Shown here: positions 18,895-28,332 of the stretch, one piece after another
How the letters are laid out: the number at the start of each line of letters is the position of its first letter
How positions within the stretch are numbered: the stretch's first letter is position 1
Assembly: GCA_035530615.1 (NCBI GenBank)
Contig: DATKUL010000002.1
Location: forward strand, 496,001 to 560,000
Source of the DNA: Candidatus Paceibacterota bacterium
Lineage (GTDB): Bacteria; Actinomycetota; Actinomycetes; Nanopelagicales; Nanopelagicaceae
Direction: 5' to 3'
Length of the DNA stretch: 64,000 bases
The notes under the pieces: model-generated
The model's input: only the letters and a program-made list of their open reading frames with translations
What the model was told of the DNA's origin: nothing
The model's database searches: none
Program-made: the position numbers and the translations under genes

Positions 18895-19178
18895 GCGCAC
18901 AGGGTACCTCCTCCGTGGTGCGAAGCGCGTTTCAATTAGGCGTTTCTCTTTAAACATTCATATTTGCTTAATACTTTGTCGATTTAAATATTAACCGTTT
19001 AACCTACTACCTGCCAGAAATCCATGGTTGGTATGAATAGTCGATAAATAGTTATTCATCCCAAACTCTGAGCGTAATTGCCCTATTCAAATATCGATAA
19101 ATTGATTTTGGAAAGGAAGAGTAATATCAATTTATCGATTAATAACTATTAAGGTGCTAAGAAAAAGACGACAAATTG
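18895..19178. repeat. AT-rich intergenic region with nested inverted repeats
   Basis: This gap lies upstream of aroH and downstream of rluB. A perfect 14-base inverted repeat pairs 19093-19106 (ATCGATAAATTGAT) with 19126-19139 across a purine-rich 19-base loop. An outer perfect 10-base pair lies at 19047-19056 (AATAGTTATT) and 19141-19150. Related TCGATAAA or TCGATTTAAA words occur near 18979, 19041 and 19095. It could be the aroH promoter and operator region, a terminator for rluB, or a protein-binding site. No coding potential is seen. Confidence 0.7.
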
Positions 19179-19901
19179 TTAAAGATCTAAAGCCTTACGT
19201 AGATTTACCAACTCAGCCTTATTGAGATCCCGCCATCGTCCTTCCAGCACATCCCCCAGGAGAATGGGGCCGAAACGGGTGCGGATCAGCCGCAGCACGT
19301 CCACCCCCACAGCTTCCATCAAACGACGAATGATGTGATAGCGCCCCTCATGGATGGTGACCTCGATCCAGGTAGGGGAAAGTGTTTTGAACTCCAGAAC
19401 TCGTCCCAGTCCGTCCTCGAGTTCAATTCCTTTAAGTAAGGAAGCTTGCGCATCTTTGGGCAATCTGCCGGCATATTCGATCAAATACGTCTTCTCTAAT
19501 CCGTAGGAAGGGTGGGTCGCGCGAAAGGTCATTTCTCCGTCATTGGTCAAAAGAATGAGTCCTTCGCTCTCCTTATCCAGACGACCTACGTGAAAGAGAC
19601 GCTCAGTGCGCAGAGAAATAAAATCTGAAAGTGATGGGCGTCCCTCGGGGTCGTACATGGTAGACACAACTCCCCTTGGCTTATGCAGTGCAAGGTAAGT
19701 CTTAGTCAAACTTTGTGTAATTGTCTCACCATCAACCATTACTACAGAGTTATCAGGGTCAACTTTCACTCCGAGTTCGCGAACAATTTCTCCATCCACG
19801 CTTACCCGACCATCATGAATGAGTTCGTCGGCACCACGACGACTAGTGATGCCGGCGTCGGCGATCACTTTATTGAGGCGAGTTAGTGACATGGGATCCA
19901 A
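19179..19901 (-). CDS. rluB: Ribosomal large-subunit pseudouridine synthase, RluB family
   Basis: A 240-residue protein with an N-terminal S4 RNA-binding domain (RLNKVIADAGITSRRGADELI) and a catalytic domain with HVGRLDKESEGLILLTNDGE, which carries the catalytic aspartate of the RsuA/RluB group. It modifies uridine in 23S rRNA, probably near the peptidyl-transferase centre. Start may be the first or fourth codon (both ATG). It follows scpB on the same strand, the conserved actinobacterial order. Confidence 0.92.
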   Translation of the reverse strand: MDPMSLTRLNKVIADAGITSRRGADELIHDGRVSVDGEIVRELGVKVDPDNSVVMVDGETITQSLTKTYLALHKPRGVVSTMYDPEGRPSLSDFISLRTERLFHVGRLDKESEGLILLTNDGEMTFRATHPSYGLEKTYLIEYAGRLPKDAQASLLKGIELEDGLGRVLEFKTLSPTWIEVTIHEGRYHIIRRLMEAVGVDVLRLIRTRFGPILLGDVLEGRWRDLNKAELVNLRKALDL

Positions 19902-19980
19902 TCTAAAAAAGCAAGGAAGCCAGTCTACCGCCCTACAACCCTGACATATTCCGCCGGGTCAGAGGAGAAAAACCAATAAA

Positions 19981-20553
19981 TCAGTCGGTGAGGGCGCCTA
20001 AAACTTCGTCCAAGCGATCCAAATCTGGAAGGTATGGAGCCAGGGCTGGGAGGTCTGTCAGCGCATTAAGACCCAACCTCTCCAAGAAATATGAAGTCGT
20101 CCGGTAAAGAATGGCGCCAGTCTCATGCTCAAGGCCCGACTCCTCAACGAGTCCTCTAGTGATGAGGGTTTTCATGACCGCCTCGACATTCACCCCTCTG
20201 ATGGCCGAGACTCGCGCCCGTGAAACGGGCTGGCGGTAGGCGACGACTGCCAGAGTTTCCAATGCAGCCTGGGTAAGCCTGGATTGCTGTCCATCCAGGA
20301 CGAACTTCTCCACCGCTGCGGAGTATTCAGGTCGGCTGTAAAAGCGCCACCCGCCATTGATAGCGCGAAGTTCGAAACCATGGTTCTCGTACTCTTCCTG
20401 GAGGCGGGCAAGAACTGGAGCGATCGCGTCAACCGGAGTATCCAGGACCTGCGCCAACGTCAGTTCGGTGACTGGTTCATCGACCACCATCAAGATCGCT
20501 TCAATCGAACGTTCAAGTTCAAGATCAGACACTTGACCCCTCCTCTGCTTCAT
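19981..20553 (-). CDS. scpB: Segregation and condensation protein B
   Basis: A 190-residue ScpB made of two winged-helix units; recognisable blocks are LERSIEAILMVVDEPV at the start and RLTQAALETLAVVAYRQPVSRARVSAIRGV in the middle. ScpB dimers bind ScpA and the SMC ATPase to form the bacterial condensin. The listed ATG overlaps scpA by 29 bases; an in-frame GTG at 20532 would begin closer to the conserved region and overlap by only eight. Confidence 0.93.
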   Translation of the reverse strand: MKQRRGQVSDLELERSIEAILMVVDEPVTELTLAQVLDTPVDAIAPVLARLQEEYENHGFELRAINGGWRFYSRPEYSAAVEKFVLDGQQSRLTQAALETLAVVAYRQPVSRARVSAIRGVNVEAVMKTLITRGLVEESGLEHETGAILYRTTSYFLERLGLNALTDLPALAPYLPDLDRLDEVLGALTD

Positions 20554-21388
20554 TTTCCTCTGAAATTACCGGCACATCAAACTCTTCCCCGGCTTCAATT
20601 GCCCCCGTATCCGGACCAATCCAACTAATCTGCAACTCTCCGAGTGAAACGACCTGATCGAATCGGAGTGCGCCTTGCCGATATAGATCCAAAAGAGCTA
20701 GAAAACGGGCGACCACCACCAGGGTGCTCTCTGCCTCGGCTACAAGGTGGCGAAAACTCATGGAACGGGAGCGTCGCAGCATCTCAACAACCCACAGGGA
20801 CTCCTCTGCCACGCTGACCAGCGGCAGGTGCAGATGCTCAAGGGCAACGCTGGGAGTGACTTTAGGGGCTAAGACACGCTCTGCAATGGCGGCAAATCGT
20901 GCTGGACCCACCCCAATGAGGACCTCTGGCAGGAGCGCTGAAAGCGAAGAGTCGAGGGCAACCACCCGCGCGAAAGCCTTGTCTTGCAGGAGAATCCGCT
21001 CATGAAAGGTGGAAGCAATCTCTTTGAAGGCGCGGTATTGAAGAAGTCGTGCAAAGAGAAGGTCGCGCGCTTCTAGGAGAGCAAGGTCGGTTTCATCCTC
21101 GACTTCCCCGCTGGGTAATAGTCGAGCAGCTTTAAGATCGAGCAGGGTTGCTGCGACCACAAGAAACTCGGTGGCCTGATCCAGTTGCCATCCCTCACCG
21201 GATTCCTCCAAGGCGCGGATAAAAGATATGAATTCGTCGGTCACTGCCCCAAGTGCGATTTCGGTAATATCCATCCGATGCCGCGAAATGAGCTGAAGCA
21301 GAAGATCAAAGGGGCCTTCAAAATTCTCCAGATGGACAGCAAAACCGGCAATGACTTCGCTATTTACATCCGGCGCGACAGTTTCCAC
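20525..21388 (-). CDS. scpA: Segregation and condensation protein A
   Basis: A 287-residue kleisin. The N-terminal LENFEGPFDLLLQLISRHRMDITEIAL block, which binds the SMC neck, and the winged-helix C-terminus are both visible. It bridges the SMC heads in the condensin complex. Its start is only 39 bases from the divergent parA gene, so their promoters must overlap or lie inside coding sequence. Confidence 0.95.
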   Translation of the reverse strand: METVAPDVNSEVIAGFAVHLENFEGPFDLLLQLISRHRMDITEIALGAVTDEFISFIRALEESGEGWQLDQATEFLVVAATLLDLKAARLLPSGEVEDETDLALLEARDLLFARLLQYRAFKEIASTFHERILLQDKAFARVVALDSSLSALLPEVLIGVGPARFAAIAERVLAPKVTPSVALEHLHLPLVSVAEESLWVVEMLRRSRSMSFRHLVAEAESTLVVVARFLALLDLYRQGALRFDQVVSLGELQISWIGPDTGAIEAGEEFDVPVISEENEAEEGSSV

Positions 21389-21427
21389 CTGCGAACGTTA
21401 CTTCACATTTGGCTCGCATAGGCGCAC

Positions 21428-22372
21428 TTGCCCTGGATTGAGCGTATGCGTAGAGTCGCCCCTAAAGACGGCAGAGAGGTTTCTCGATTGAGCGTTAAAT
21501 CGACATTTGATGATGATGTGGCCACCACATCTACCCTGCTCCAGAAGAAACCCAAAAATTGGCCGGTTCCCAAACCGTTGGCCAAACATGGACCTGCCAA
21601 AATCATTCCCATCGTCAACCAGAAAGGTGGCGTCGGAAAGACGACCACCACCATCAACCTAGGGGCGAGTTTGGCTGAATTGGGTCGGCGGGTACTTCTG
21701 GTCGACTTCGATCCGCAAGGAGCTCTCTCTGTGGGGTTGGGAGTCAACGCACACGAGCTCAAATTGCAGGAGACGGTCTACCAGGTGCTGATGGATCCCC
21801 GTTCAGATATCGAGAAGATCATTTTAAAGACTTCGATTCCCGGGATGGATCTGCTGCCTGCCAATAAGGAACTCGCAACTGCAGAGGTCACCCTCGTCAA
21901 CGAGATGGGCCGCGAGAATTTCCTCAAAAAGACCCTGTCCACCGTCCGCGAGTACTACGACGTTATTCTCATTGATTGCCAACCGACCCTCGGGCTTCTC
22001 ACCCTCAACGCGCTAACCGCGGCCGATGGTGTGATTGTGCCTTTGCAGTGCGAGTTCTTTGCATTGCGTGGCTTCGCTCAACTTCAAGAGAACCTCGAAA
22101 AAGTGCGGATCAATCTCAACCCCTCGCTCAAATTAATTGGCATTCTCGCAACGATGTACGATAAGAAAACGCTACACAGTCGTGAAGTCCTAGCACGAAT
22201 TCTTGAGGCTTTTCCAGAGAGTGTTTTTGAGACAGTTATTGCACAGACTGTACGCTTTCCTGAAACGACAGTTGCTGGCGAACCAATCACCACCTACGCC
22301 AATAGTTCGGGTGGCGCTGCGTCGTATAGAAGACTGGCACGCGAATTGATCGCAATCGGAGGAGTCAAATGA
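21428..22372 (+). CDS. ParA/Soj-family ATPase next to scpAB
   Basis: A 314-residue ParA-type ATPase with the deviant Walker A motif QKGGVGKTTTTINLG near residue 66, DFDPQGALSVGLG, and the Walker B aspartate in VILIDCQPTLGLL. An N-terminal extension of about 55 residues precedes the ATPase fold. The scpA-linked ParA homolog is widespread in actinobacteria and distinct from the origin-proximal ParA; its partner is unclear. The stop overlaps the next gene by four bases. Confidence 0.9.
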   Translation: MPWIERMRRVAPKDGREVSRLSVKSTFDDDVATTSTLLQKKPKNWPVPKPLAKHGPAKIIPIVNQKGGVGKTTTTINLGASLAELGRRVLLVDFDPQGALSVGLGVNAHELKLQETVYQVLMDPRSDIEKIILKTSIPGMDLLPANKELATAEVTLVNEMGRENFLKKTLSTVREYYDVILIDCQPTLGLLTLNALTAADGVIVPLQCEFFALRGFAQLQENLEKVRINLNPSLKLIGILATMYDKKTLHSREVLARILEAFPESVFETVIAQTVRFPETTVAGEPITTYANSSGGAASYRRLARELIAIGGVK

Positions 22373-22791
22373 GTCGTAGAGCTAGCTTGCCTGGTGCTGA
22401 TGAGTTGTTCCGTTCTACCACTCCCGCACTAACGGCCGTACGTAATACTTCATCCGACTCGAGTATTGCCTCACCGGTAGCTCCAGTTCAGAATGCAACT
22501 GCGCCTGTCGTGCGTCCGACCACAAAGGGCGTGCGCACCACCCCGCGTCGTCGTGTATCTGCCGTAGATCACTCACCTAGTGGTCGCGAATCGCATGCGG
22601 AGAAAATTACTGTCTACCTCTCCCCCGAGGAACTCTTCGACTTGGACCAAGCCCGACTTCTACTTCGTGGCGATCTGGGATTAGCCGCCGACCGTGGTCG
22701 GATTGTTCGCGAGTCGATCGCCGTCATCATCGCCGACCTTGAGGCAAAAGGTGAACAAAGTATCTTGGCCAGACGGCTTCGAGGCTTATAA
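22369..22791 (+). CDS. Small putative DNA-binding partner of the ParA ATPase
   Basis: A 140-residue protein translationally coupled to the ParA gene (ATGA overlap). Residues 1-75 are low-complexity, rich in Ser, Thr, Ala, Pro and Arg and probably disordered. Residues 78-130 (EKITVYLSPEELFDLDQAR and RGRIVRESIAVIIADL) resemble a ribbon-helix-helix pattern: a strand followed by two helices. ParG/Omega-type RHH proteins with disordered arms stimulate ParA ATPases, so a similar role is plausible. No ParB signature is present. Confidence 0.65.
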   Translation: MSRRASLPGADELFRSTTPALTAVRNTSSDSSIASPVAPVQNATAPVVRPTTKGVRTTPRRRVSAVDHSPSGRESHAEKITVYLSPEELFDLDQARLLLRGDLGLAADRGRIVRESIAVIIADLEAKGEQSILARRLRGL

Positions 22792-22793
22792 AA

Positions 22794-23711
22794 CTACCTC
22801 GCTCTGGGGTGTGCCAAACTATAAGTTTCACGAACTTTATCGATTGTGATCAAGGTGTAAATCTGGGTTGTCGTGACGGAGGCATGTCCTAGAAGTTCTT
22901 GCACAACGCGTATGTCTGCGCCCCCATCTAGAAGATGGGTCGCATAAGAGTGGCGAAAGACATGCGGAGATACTTTCCCCGCGACACCCGCCGCTTTTGC
23001 TGCATTGAGCACAAATTGCCATGCGGATTGCCTGCTTAATCGAGTACCGCTCTGATTGAGGAAGAGAGCGTTGGTCCGCTTCGCGGAATTCACAACCAAC
23101 ATTGGGCGCGTGCGAGTGAGATATTCCTGCAGGGCCGCGCTGGCAAAACTTCCCAACGGAACAATCCGCTCTTTTCCGCCCTTTCCAAGTAATTTGAGGG
23201 TTTCAATCTGAACGCCATCATTTGTGAATTGGTGCACATCAGTTAAATCGAGATTCACAATTTCACTGATGCGCGCGCCGCTGCCGTAGAGAAGTTCGAG
23301 AAGAGCCCGATCACGAATGCTAATCGGATTACCCTCATGGTATGCCGCCTCGATCATCGAGACGATCTCCGCCACTGTGAGCGCCTTGGGCAGCCTGCGC
23401 ACTTGCTTTGATTTTTCAAGCTCGGTTGTCGGATCGATTGTGCCCTTCTCTCGCGACAAGTAGCGAAAGAAAGTCCGCATAGTAGAAAGGATTCGACTAA
23501 TACTGGACTGACTCAATTTTTCAGTCTTTAACCAAGTTTGGAAAGATTGAAGAGTCTTCGCATCAACTTCATCCAAATCGAGTCCGTCGGCTTGCAAAAA
23601 AATTGCAAGCCGATGCAAATCTCGCTTGTATGCAGCAATCGAATTTTCAGCCAACCCGCGCTCGACGCGAATATGATCTAAGAAATTACGCGATTCCTTT
23701 TCGAAATCCAT
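22794..23711 (-). CDS. xerD: Site-specific tyrosine recombinase XerD
   Basis: A 305-residue recombinase with a SAM-like N-terminal domain and a catalytic domain carrying all active-site residues: Arg in YGSGARISEI, Lys near GKGGKERIVPLG, HxxR in PHVFRHSYATHLL, His in LGHASVTTTQIYT and the nucleophilic Tyr there. With XerC it resolves chromosome dimers at dif. It is convergent with the preceding gene, two bases apart. Chromosomal context and length point to housekeeping XerD, not an element integrase. Confidence 0.92.
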   Translation of the reverse strand: MDFEKESRNFLDHIRVERGLAENSIAAYKRDLHRLAIFLQADGLDLDEVDAKTLQSFQTWLKTEKLSQSSISRILSTMRTFFRYLSREKGTIDPTTELEKSKQVRRLPKALTVAEIVSMIEAAYHEGNPISIRDRALLELLYGSGARISEIVNLDLTDVHQFTNDGVQIETLKLLGKGGKERIVPLGSFASAALQEYLTRTRPMLVVNSAKRTNALFLNQSGTRLSRQSAWQFVLNAAKAAGVAGKVSPHVFRHSYATHLLDGGADIRVVQELLGHASVTTTQIYTLITIDKVRETYSLAHPRAR

Positions 23712-23729
23712 AATCTCTCATCCACTCGC

Positions 23730-24833
23730 TTAGGAGGCTAGCTGCACAAATTCGTAGCCATGCGCGGTTGCGACGGCTTCGTAATAAACCTTTCCCTCAT
23801 GGACATTTAACCCAAGTGCCAGATTTCGATCACTATTGACTGCATCCATCCAACCTTTGTTGGCGATCGCAAGTGCGAAAGGAAGTGTTGCATTGGTAAG
23901 TGCATAGGTCGAAGCAACAGGAACTGCACCCGGCATATTTGCGACACAGTAAAAAATGCTTCCGTGCACGAGGAACGTAGGATCTACGTGAGTTGTTGCG
24001 TGCGAGTCTTCGAAGCATCCACCCTGGTCGATGGCGATGTCCACCAGGACGGAACCTGCCTTCATCTTCTTTACCTGTGCATTGCTCACGAGTTTCGGAG
24101 CTCTAGCTCCATGAACGAGTACAGCGCCAACGACAAGGTCCGCTTGAGAAATTTCTCGGTCAATTGCGTGATGCGAGGCCGCTAAAGTCTTGATACGGCC
24201 AAGGTAGACGCTGTCGATGTACTGCAACCGAGAAATACTTCTATCAATCACCGTCACGTCAGCGCCCATTCCCATAGCCATAACCGCTGCATTCAAGCCA
24301 GCCACACCTCCGCCGATGACAACAACTTTGCCTGGCGCAACTCCGGGAACCCCGCCGAGCAATACACCTCTGCCACCATTTGGTTTTTGCAGAGCAAAGG
24401 CACCTACCTGGGTTGCCATTCGTCCAGCTACCTCACTCATTGGGGCAAGGAGTGGCAATTGGCCATTTACTTCTACGGTCTCATAGGCGATAGCCGTCGT
24501 ACCGCTAGCGATAAGAGCATCAGTACACGATTTCGATGCAGCCAGATGGAGGTAGGTAAAGAGAGTTTGGCCCTTGCGCATAAGCGGGTACTCAGCGGCG
24601 ATAGGTTCCTTCACTTTCAAGATGAGATCGGCCTGCGCCCAAATCTCCTGCGCACTATGGCGAATGTTCGCGCCGGTTGAAATGAAATCCTCGTCTGTAA
24701 TGGCTGACCCAAGTCCAGCCCCACTCTCCACGATCACCGTGTGTCCAGCGCGTACAAATTCGCTGACACCTTCCGGGGTGATAGCTACTCGGGACTCTTG
24801 GCTCTTGATCTCTTTTGGAACTCCAACAATCAT
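23730..24833 (-). CDS. ald: Alanine dehydrogenase
   Basis: A 367-residue enzyme that reversibly deaminates L-alanine to pyruvate with NAD. It begins MIVGVPKEIKSQESRVAITP, has the LFTYLHLAAS active-site region and the NAD-binding VIGGGVAGLNAAVMAMGMGADV fold. It can feed alanine nitrogen into metabolism or oxidise NADH under low oxygen. It lies between pyrG and xerD on the same strand. Confidence 0.94.
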   Translation of the reverse strand: MIVGVPKEIKSQESRVAITPEGVSEFVRAGHTVIVESGAGLGSAITDEDFISTGANIRHSAQEIWAQADLILKVKEPIAAEYPLMRKGQTLFTYLHLAASKSCTDALIASGTTAIAYETVEVNGQLPLLAPMSEVAGRMATQVGAFALQKPNGGRGVLLGGVPGVAPGKVVVIGGGVAGLNAAVMAMGMGADVTVIDRSISRLQYIDSVYLGRIKTLAASHHAIDREISQADLVVGAVLVHGARAPKLVSNAQVKKMKAGSVLVDIAIDQGGCFEDSHATTHVDPTFLVHGSIFYCVANMPGAVPVASTYALTNATLPFALAIANKGWMDAVNSDRNLALGLNVHEGKVYYEAVATAHGYEFVQLAS

Positions 24834-24898
24834 CTTCGACTCCTATAGGTGAAATTTCTCTATCTCACCAGCCTACCCTGGCTTATCGATGCACCCGA

Positions 24899-26569
24899 CT
24901 ACTCCGCAACTATGACGTTTTTTACTTCGATTGCGGCGGAAATCAGGCCCGAAAAGAGGGGGTGCGGACGAGTCGGACGCGATTTGAATTCCGGATGCGC
25001 TTGGGTCCCTATGTAGTACGGGTGAACCTCCTTGGGCAATTCAACAAATTCGACCAAGTCACGTTCCGGGTACATTCCGGAGAACACGAGTCCGGAAGCT
25101 ACCAATTGATCCCGGTAGGCATTGTTCACTTCATAGCGATGGCGATGTCGCTCCGAAATCTCCGTGGCTCCATACGTCTGCGCGACCACTGAACCAGGTT
25201 GCAGGATCGAACGGTATAGACCAAGGCGCATCGTGCCTCCCATATCCCCTTCGCCCGACACGGCGGCGTGCTGGTCTGCCATGGTTGAGATCACTGGAGA
25301 ATCTGTGTCGGGAGCGAACTCGGCCGAATTTGCATCCGCAATGCCCGCCAGATTTCTGGCGGCTTCAATCACCATGCATTGCAGTCCAAGACAGAGGCCC
25401 AACGTTGGAATTTTTTTCTCTCGTGCAAAATGCAAGGCGCCAACTTTGCCCTCAATTCCGCGCACACCAAATCCCCCAGGTACGCAGATTGCATCCACGT
25501 CAGAGAGGTGTGCTGTCGCGCCTTCCCAAGTCTCGCACTCATCACTGGCGACCCATTTGATATCAACTTTGGCGTTGTTAGCAAATCCGCCGGCGCGCAA
25601 TGCTTCAGTCACGGAGAGATAAGCATCTGGTAGATCGATGTACTTTCCAACTAGTGCAACCCGCACGTGGTGAGCCGGGTGATGAACCTTCGCCAGCAAT
25701 GCATCCCACTCGCGCCAGTCGACATCCTTAAAGGGAAACCCCATTCTTCGTACAACATATGCATCCAGTCCTTCAGAGTGGAGGACTTTTGGAATGTCAT
25801 AAATGGAGGGTGCGTCAACCGCGGCCACAACTGCTTCAAGGTCTACGTCGCACATTAAGGAGATTTTTTTCTTGACCGTAATTGGGATCTCGCGGTCTGA
25901 TCGGATAACAATTGCATCGGGTGTAATGCCGATACTTCGCAGCGCCGCCACGCTATGTTGGGTCGGTTTAGTCTTCAATTCTCCTGATGGGCCGATGTAG
26001 GGCACAAGTGACACATGCAAATAGAAAACATTCTCGCGGCCAACTTCTTGACGAATCTGGCGGGCTGCTTCAAGAAAAGGCTGAGACTCGATATCGCCAA
26101 CGGTGCCGCCAATTTCAGTAATTACCAGATCGATGTCGGGTGCGGCCATCGCCCGGATTCGCTCTTTGATTTCGTTGGTGATGTGCGGAATGACCTGGAC
26201 GGTTTCGCCAAGGTACTCCCCTCTTCGTTCGCGAGCGATCACACGCGAATAAACTTGCCCTGTCGTGACATTTGCAGAGCCATGGAGATTGGTATCAAGG
26301 AACCGCTCGTAATGTCCGACATCCAGATCCGTCTCTGCGCCATCATCGGTCACAAAAACTTCGCCATGCTGAAAGGGATTCATGGTTCCGGGATCCACAT
26401 TGAGGTACGGATCAAGTTTCTGCATCGTCACTCGGACGCCACGCGAACGGAGTAGTCGCCCCAAACTGGATGCGGTGAGGCCTTTCCCGAGGCTGGAAGC
26501 CACGCCCCCGGTTACGAATAAATGCTTAGTCACATGAGGTTGGCCCATGGAAGACCAACCTATCACCAT
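24899..26569 (-). CDS. pyrG: CTP synthase
   Basis: PyrG aminates UTP to CTP. The N-terminal synthase domain has [23 protein letters not shown] and the C-terminal glutamine amidotransferase has the nucleophile in GLCLGLQCM and the His-Glu pair in AHPEFKSRP. The open frame gives 556 residues; the ATG seven codons in ([15 protein letters not shown]) is a better start by similarity to the family. Confidence 0.97.
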   Translation of the reverse strand: MVIGWSSMGQPHVTKHLFVTGGVASSLGKGLTASSLGRLLRSRGVRVTMQKLDPYLNVDPGTMNPFQHGEVFVTDDGAETDLDVGHYERFLDTNLHGSANVTTGQVYSRVIARERRGEYLGETVQVIPHITNEIKERIRAMAAPDIDLVITEIGGTVGDIESQPFLEAARQIRQEVGRENVFYLHVSLVPYIGPSGELKTKPTQHSVAALRSIGITPDAIVIRSDREIPITVKKKISLMCDVDLEAVVAAVDAPSIYDIPKVLHSEGLDAYVVRRMGFPFKDVDWREWDALLAKVHHPAHHVRVALVGKYIDLPDAYLSVTEALRAGGFANNAKVDIKWVASDECETWEGATAHLSDVDAICVPGGFGVRGIEGKVGALHFAREKKIPTLGLCLGLQCMVIEAARNLAGIADANSAEFAPDTDSPVISTMADQHAAVSGEGDMGGTMRLGLYRSILQPGSVVAQTYGATEISERHRHRYEVNNAYRDQLVASGLVFSGMYPERDLVEFVELPKEVHPYYIGTQAHPEFKSRPTRPHPLFSGLISAAIEVKNVIVAE

Positions 26570-26607
26570 CCCAGTACAAACCCCTTATCCCCGAAAAGAC
26601 ACGCGCG

Positions 26608-28332
26608 TTAATGGCGCATTGCAAGAAGTTCCGCGGCATGTTGACGTGCACTCTTGGAGTCTTCGTGGCCGGCGAGCATCCGTGCGATCTCTTCAATGCG
26701 AGATTCCCCGCTTACCAGGATGACATCGCTCTGGCTCACAACGCCGTCGCTATTTTTTTGTACAACGAAATGTGAGTCTGCCCATGCGGCGACCTGCGGC
26801 AGGTGTGTGACAACTATTACCTGCGCCTGGCGGGAAAGTTCGAAAAGGCGCCTGCCAACTTCGATGGCCGCTTTGCCTCCAACACCCGCATCGACTTCAT
26901 CAAAGACGTAGGTTCCAACTGGTTGCGACCCGGCTAGCACCACTTCCAGGGCCAACATGATTCGCGAAAGTTCGCCACCACTTGCCCCTTTGGCAACTTG
27001 CACTTTCAGGCCGTCTAAGTGTCCCTGAATTGTCATGGCGACCTCGTCCGCCCCTGTCATCGTAAACCCGTCCGGCGTGGATAATTTCTGGTACTCGGGC
27101 GAAACGACGGTGCAGAAGAATTGTGTGTGCGGCATGGAGAGTAGATGTATCTCCTTGGTGACAGCAGATGACATCTCTTCGGCACTGCTCGATCTGATTC
27201 TGGAAAGTCGCCCTGCGTTCTTAACAAGGATGGTGAAAAGCTCGCGCAGTTCTGCTTCCATCGATGAAATTCTCTCTTCGCCTCCCGACAAGTCCCCAAT
27301 CGCCTCTGCCACTTCTTCGTTGCGAGTAATCAATTCACGGATTTGATCATCAGGTTCGCCACCCGTCGCGTACCTTTTCACGAGAGCGTTAATCTCGGCG
27401 CGTCGAGCTTGCGCGGCCTCCAATCGGATCGGATCGGCCTCCAAGTCCTGCAGATACGTGTGAGTAATTTGTGCCGCATCGGAAAGCAGGAAATAACTCT
27501 CCGAAACCGCGTTCAAGATCTCCGCGATTTTTGGATCTTTCTCGGCGACAGATTCCAGGTTCCGCTTTGCTTGCGCAAGAGAATCAATCACATTCGACTC
27601 ATCATCAAAAAGCAATCGCGCAGAGTCCTCCACACCTGTTCGAAGCGATTCGACGGAGGAAAGTCGAGATATTTCCTGAATTAGATCTGCCATCTCTCCC
27701 GCCAGAGGCTTCACCTTTGAGAACGCTTCGGCAAATTCTCGAAGCGCATTAATCTCCTTCTCGCGTCCAGCAGCATTTGTTCGCAGCGCGGCAATCTTGC
27801 CTTTCAATTGGTTGTACGCTTCAAATGACTCCTGGTACTTAGCCAAGGCGTCGGCAAGGGATGATCCAGCAAAACGATCAAGGATCTCTCGCTGCTTGGC
27901 GACTTTAGTAATGCTCATGCTTGCTGACTGACCATGGACTTCGATCAACCGTTCGCCCAATTCATTGAGCGTGCCAGCCGGAACGGAGACTCCTCCGGCT
28001 ATTGCCTTGCTCTTCCCATCGGCACTCAGTGTCCGGGTAAGGATCAAGGATCCATCCTCCACGGCAGCTCCAACTTCAGATGCAAACTCTTCCACGTCGG
28101 TTGAGATCTGGAAAGTTGCGCTAACGCTCAGCCGCTCTCTGCCCCTCCTAACAAGGGACGCGTCTGCTTTGCCTCCAAGAACGAGCGAGAGCGCAGTGAG
28201 CACCATCGTCTTACCCGCACCAGTCTCACCGGTAAGAACCGTGAATCCCGGACCGAGTTCTAGTTTTGCCTCTTCAATAACCCCTAAGCCACGAATAGAA
28301 ATTTCTTCCAGCATGGTGCGATCACTCACCAC
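26608..28332 (-). CDS. recN: DNA repair protein RecN
   Basis: A 574-residue SMC-like ATPase used in double-strand break repair. Walker A is TGETGAGKTMVL near residue 40, the signature is ASGGELSRIMLALE, and Walker B is YVFDEVDAGVGGKAA. A coiled-coil stretch lies between about 150 and 350. A start at the internal ATG 28314 (MLEEISIRGLG) fits the family; the longer GTG start overlaps nadK by 11 bases. Confidence 0.95.
   Translation of the reverse strand: MVSDRTMLEEISIRGLGVIEEAKLELGPGFTVLTGETGAGKTMVLTALSLVLGGKADASLVRRGRERLSVSATFQISTDVEEFASEVGAAVEDGSLILTRTLSADGKSKAIAGGVSVPAGTLNELGERLIEVHGQSASMSITKVAKQREILDRFAGSSLADALAKYQESFEAYNQLKGKIAALRTNAAGREKEINALREFAEAFSKVKPLAGEMADLIQEISRLSSVESLRTGVEDSARLLFDDESNVIDSLAQAKRNLESVAEKDPKIAEILNAVSESYFLLSDAAQITHTYLQDLEADPIRLEAAQARRAEINALVKRYATGGEPDDQIRELITRNEEVAEAIGDLSGGEERISSMEAELRELFTILVKNAGRLSRIRSSSAEEMSSAVTKEIHLLSMPHTQFFCTVVSPEYQKLSTPDGFTMTGADEVAMTIQGHLDGLKVQVAKGASGGELSRIMLALEVVLAGSQPVGTYVFDEVDAGVGGKAAIEVGRRLFELSRQAQVIVVTHLPQVAAWADSHFVVQKNSDGVVSQSDVILVSGESRIEEIARMLAGHEDSKSARQHAAELLAMRH

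Noticed and set aside
18961-19150. parS centromere or replication origin near parA/scpAB
   Set aside because: No TGTTTCACGTGAAACA-like site or DnaA boxes; ParB, dnaA and dnaN are absent from the window.
22794-23711. Integrase of the accessory island
   Set aside because: Length, context with ald/pyrG and full XerD motifs fit the housekeeping recombinase; no island integrase is visible in the window.
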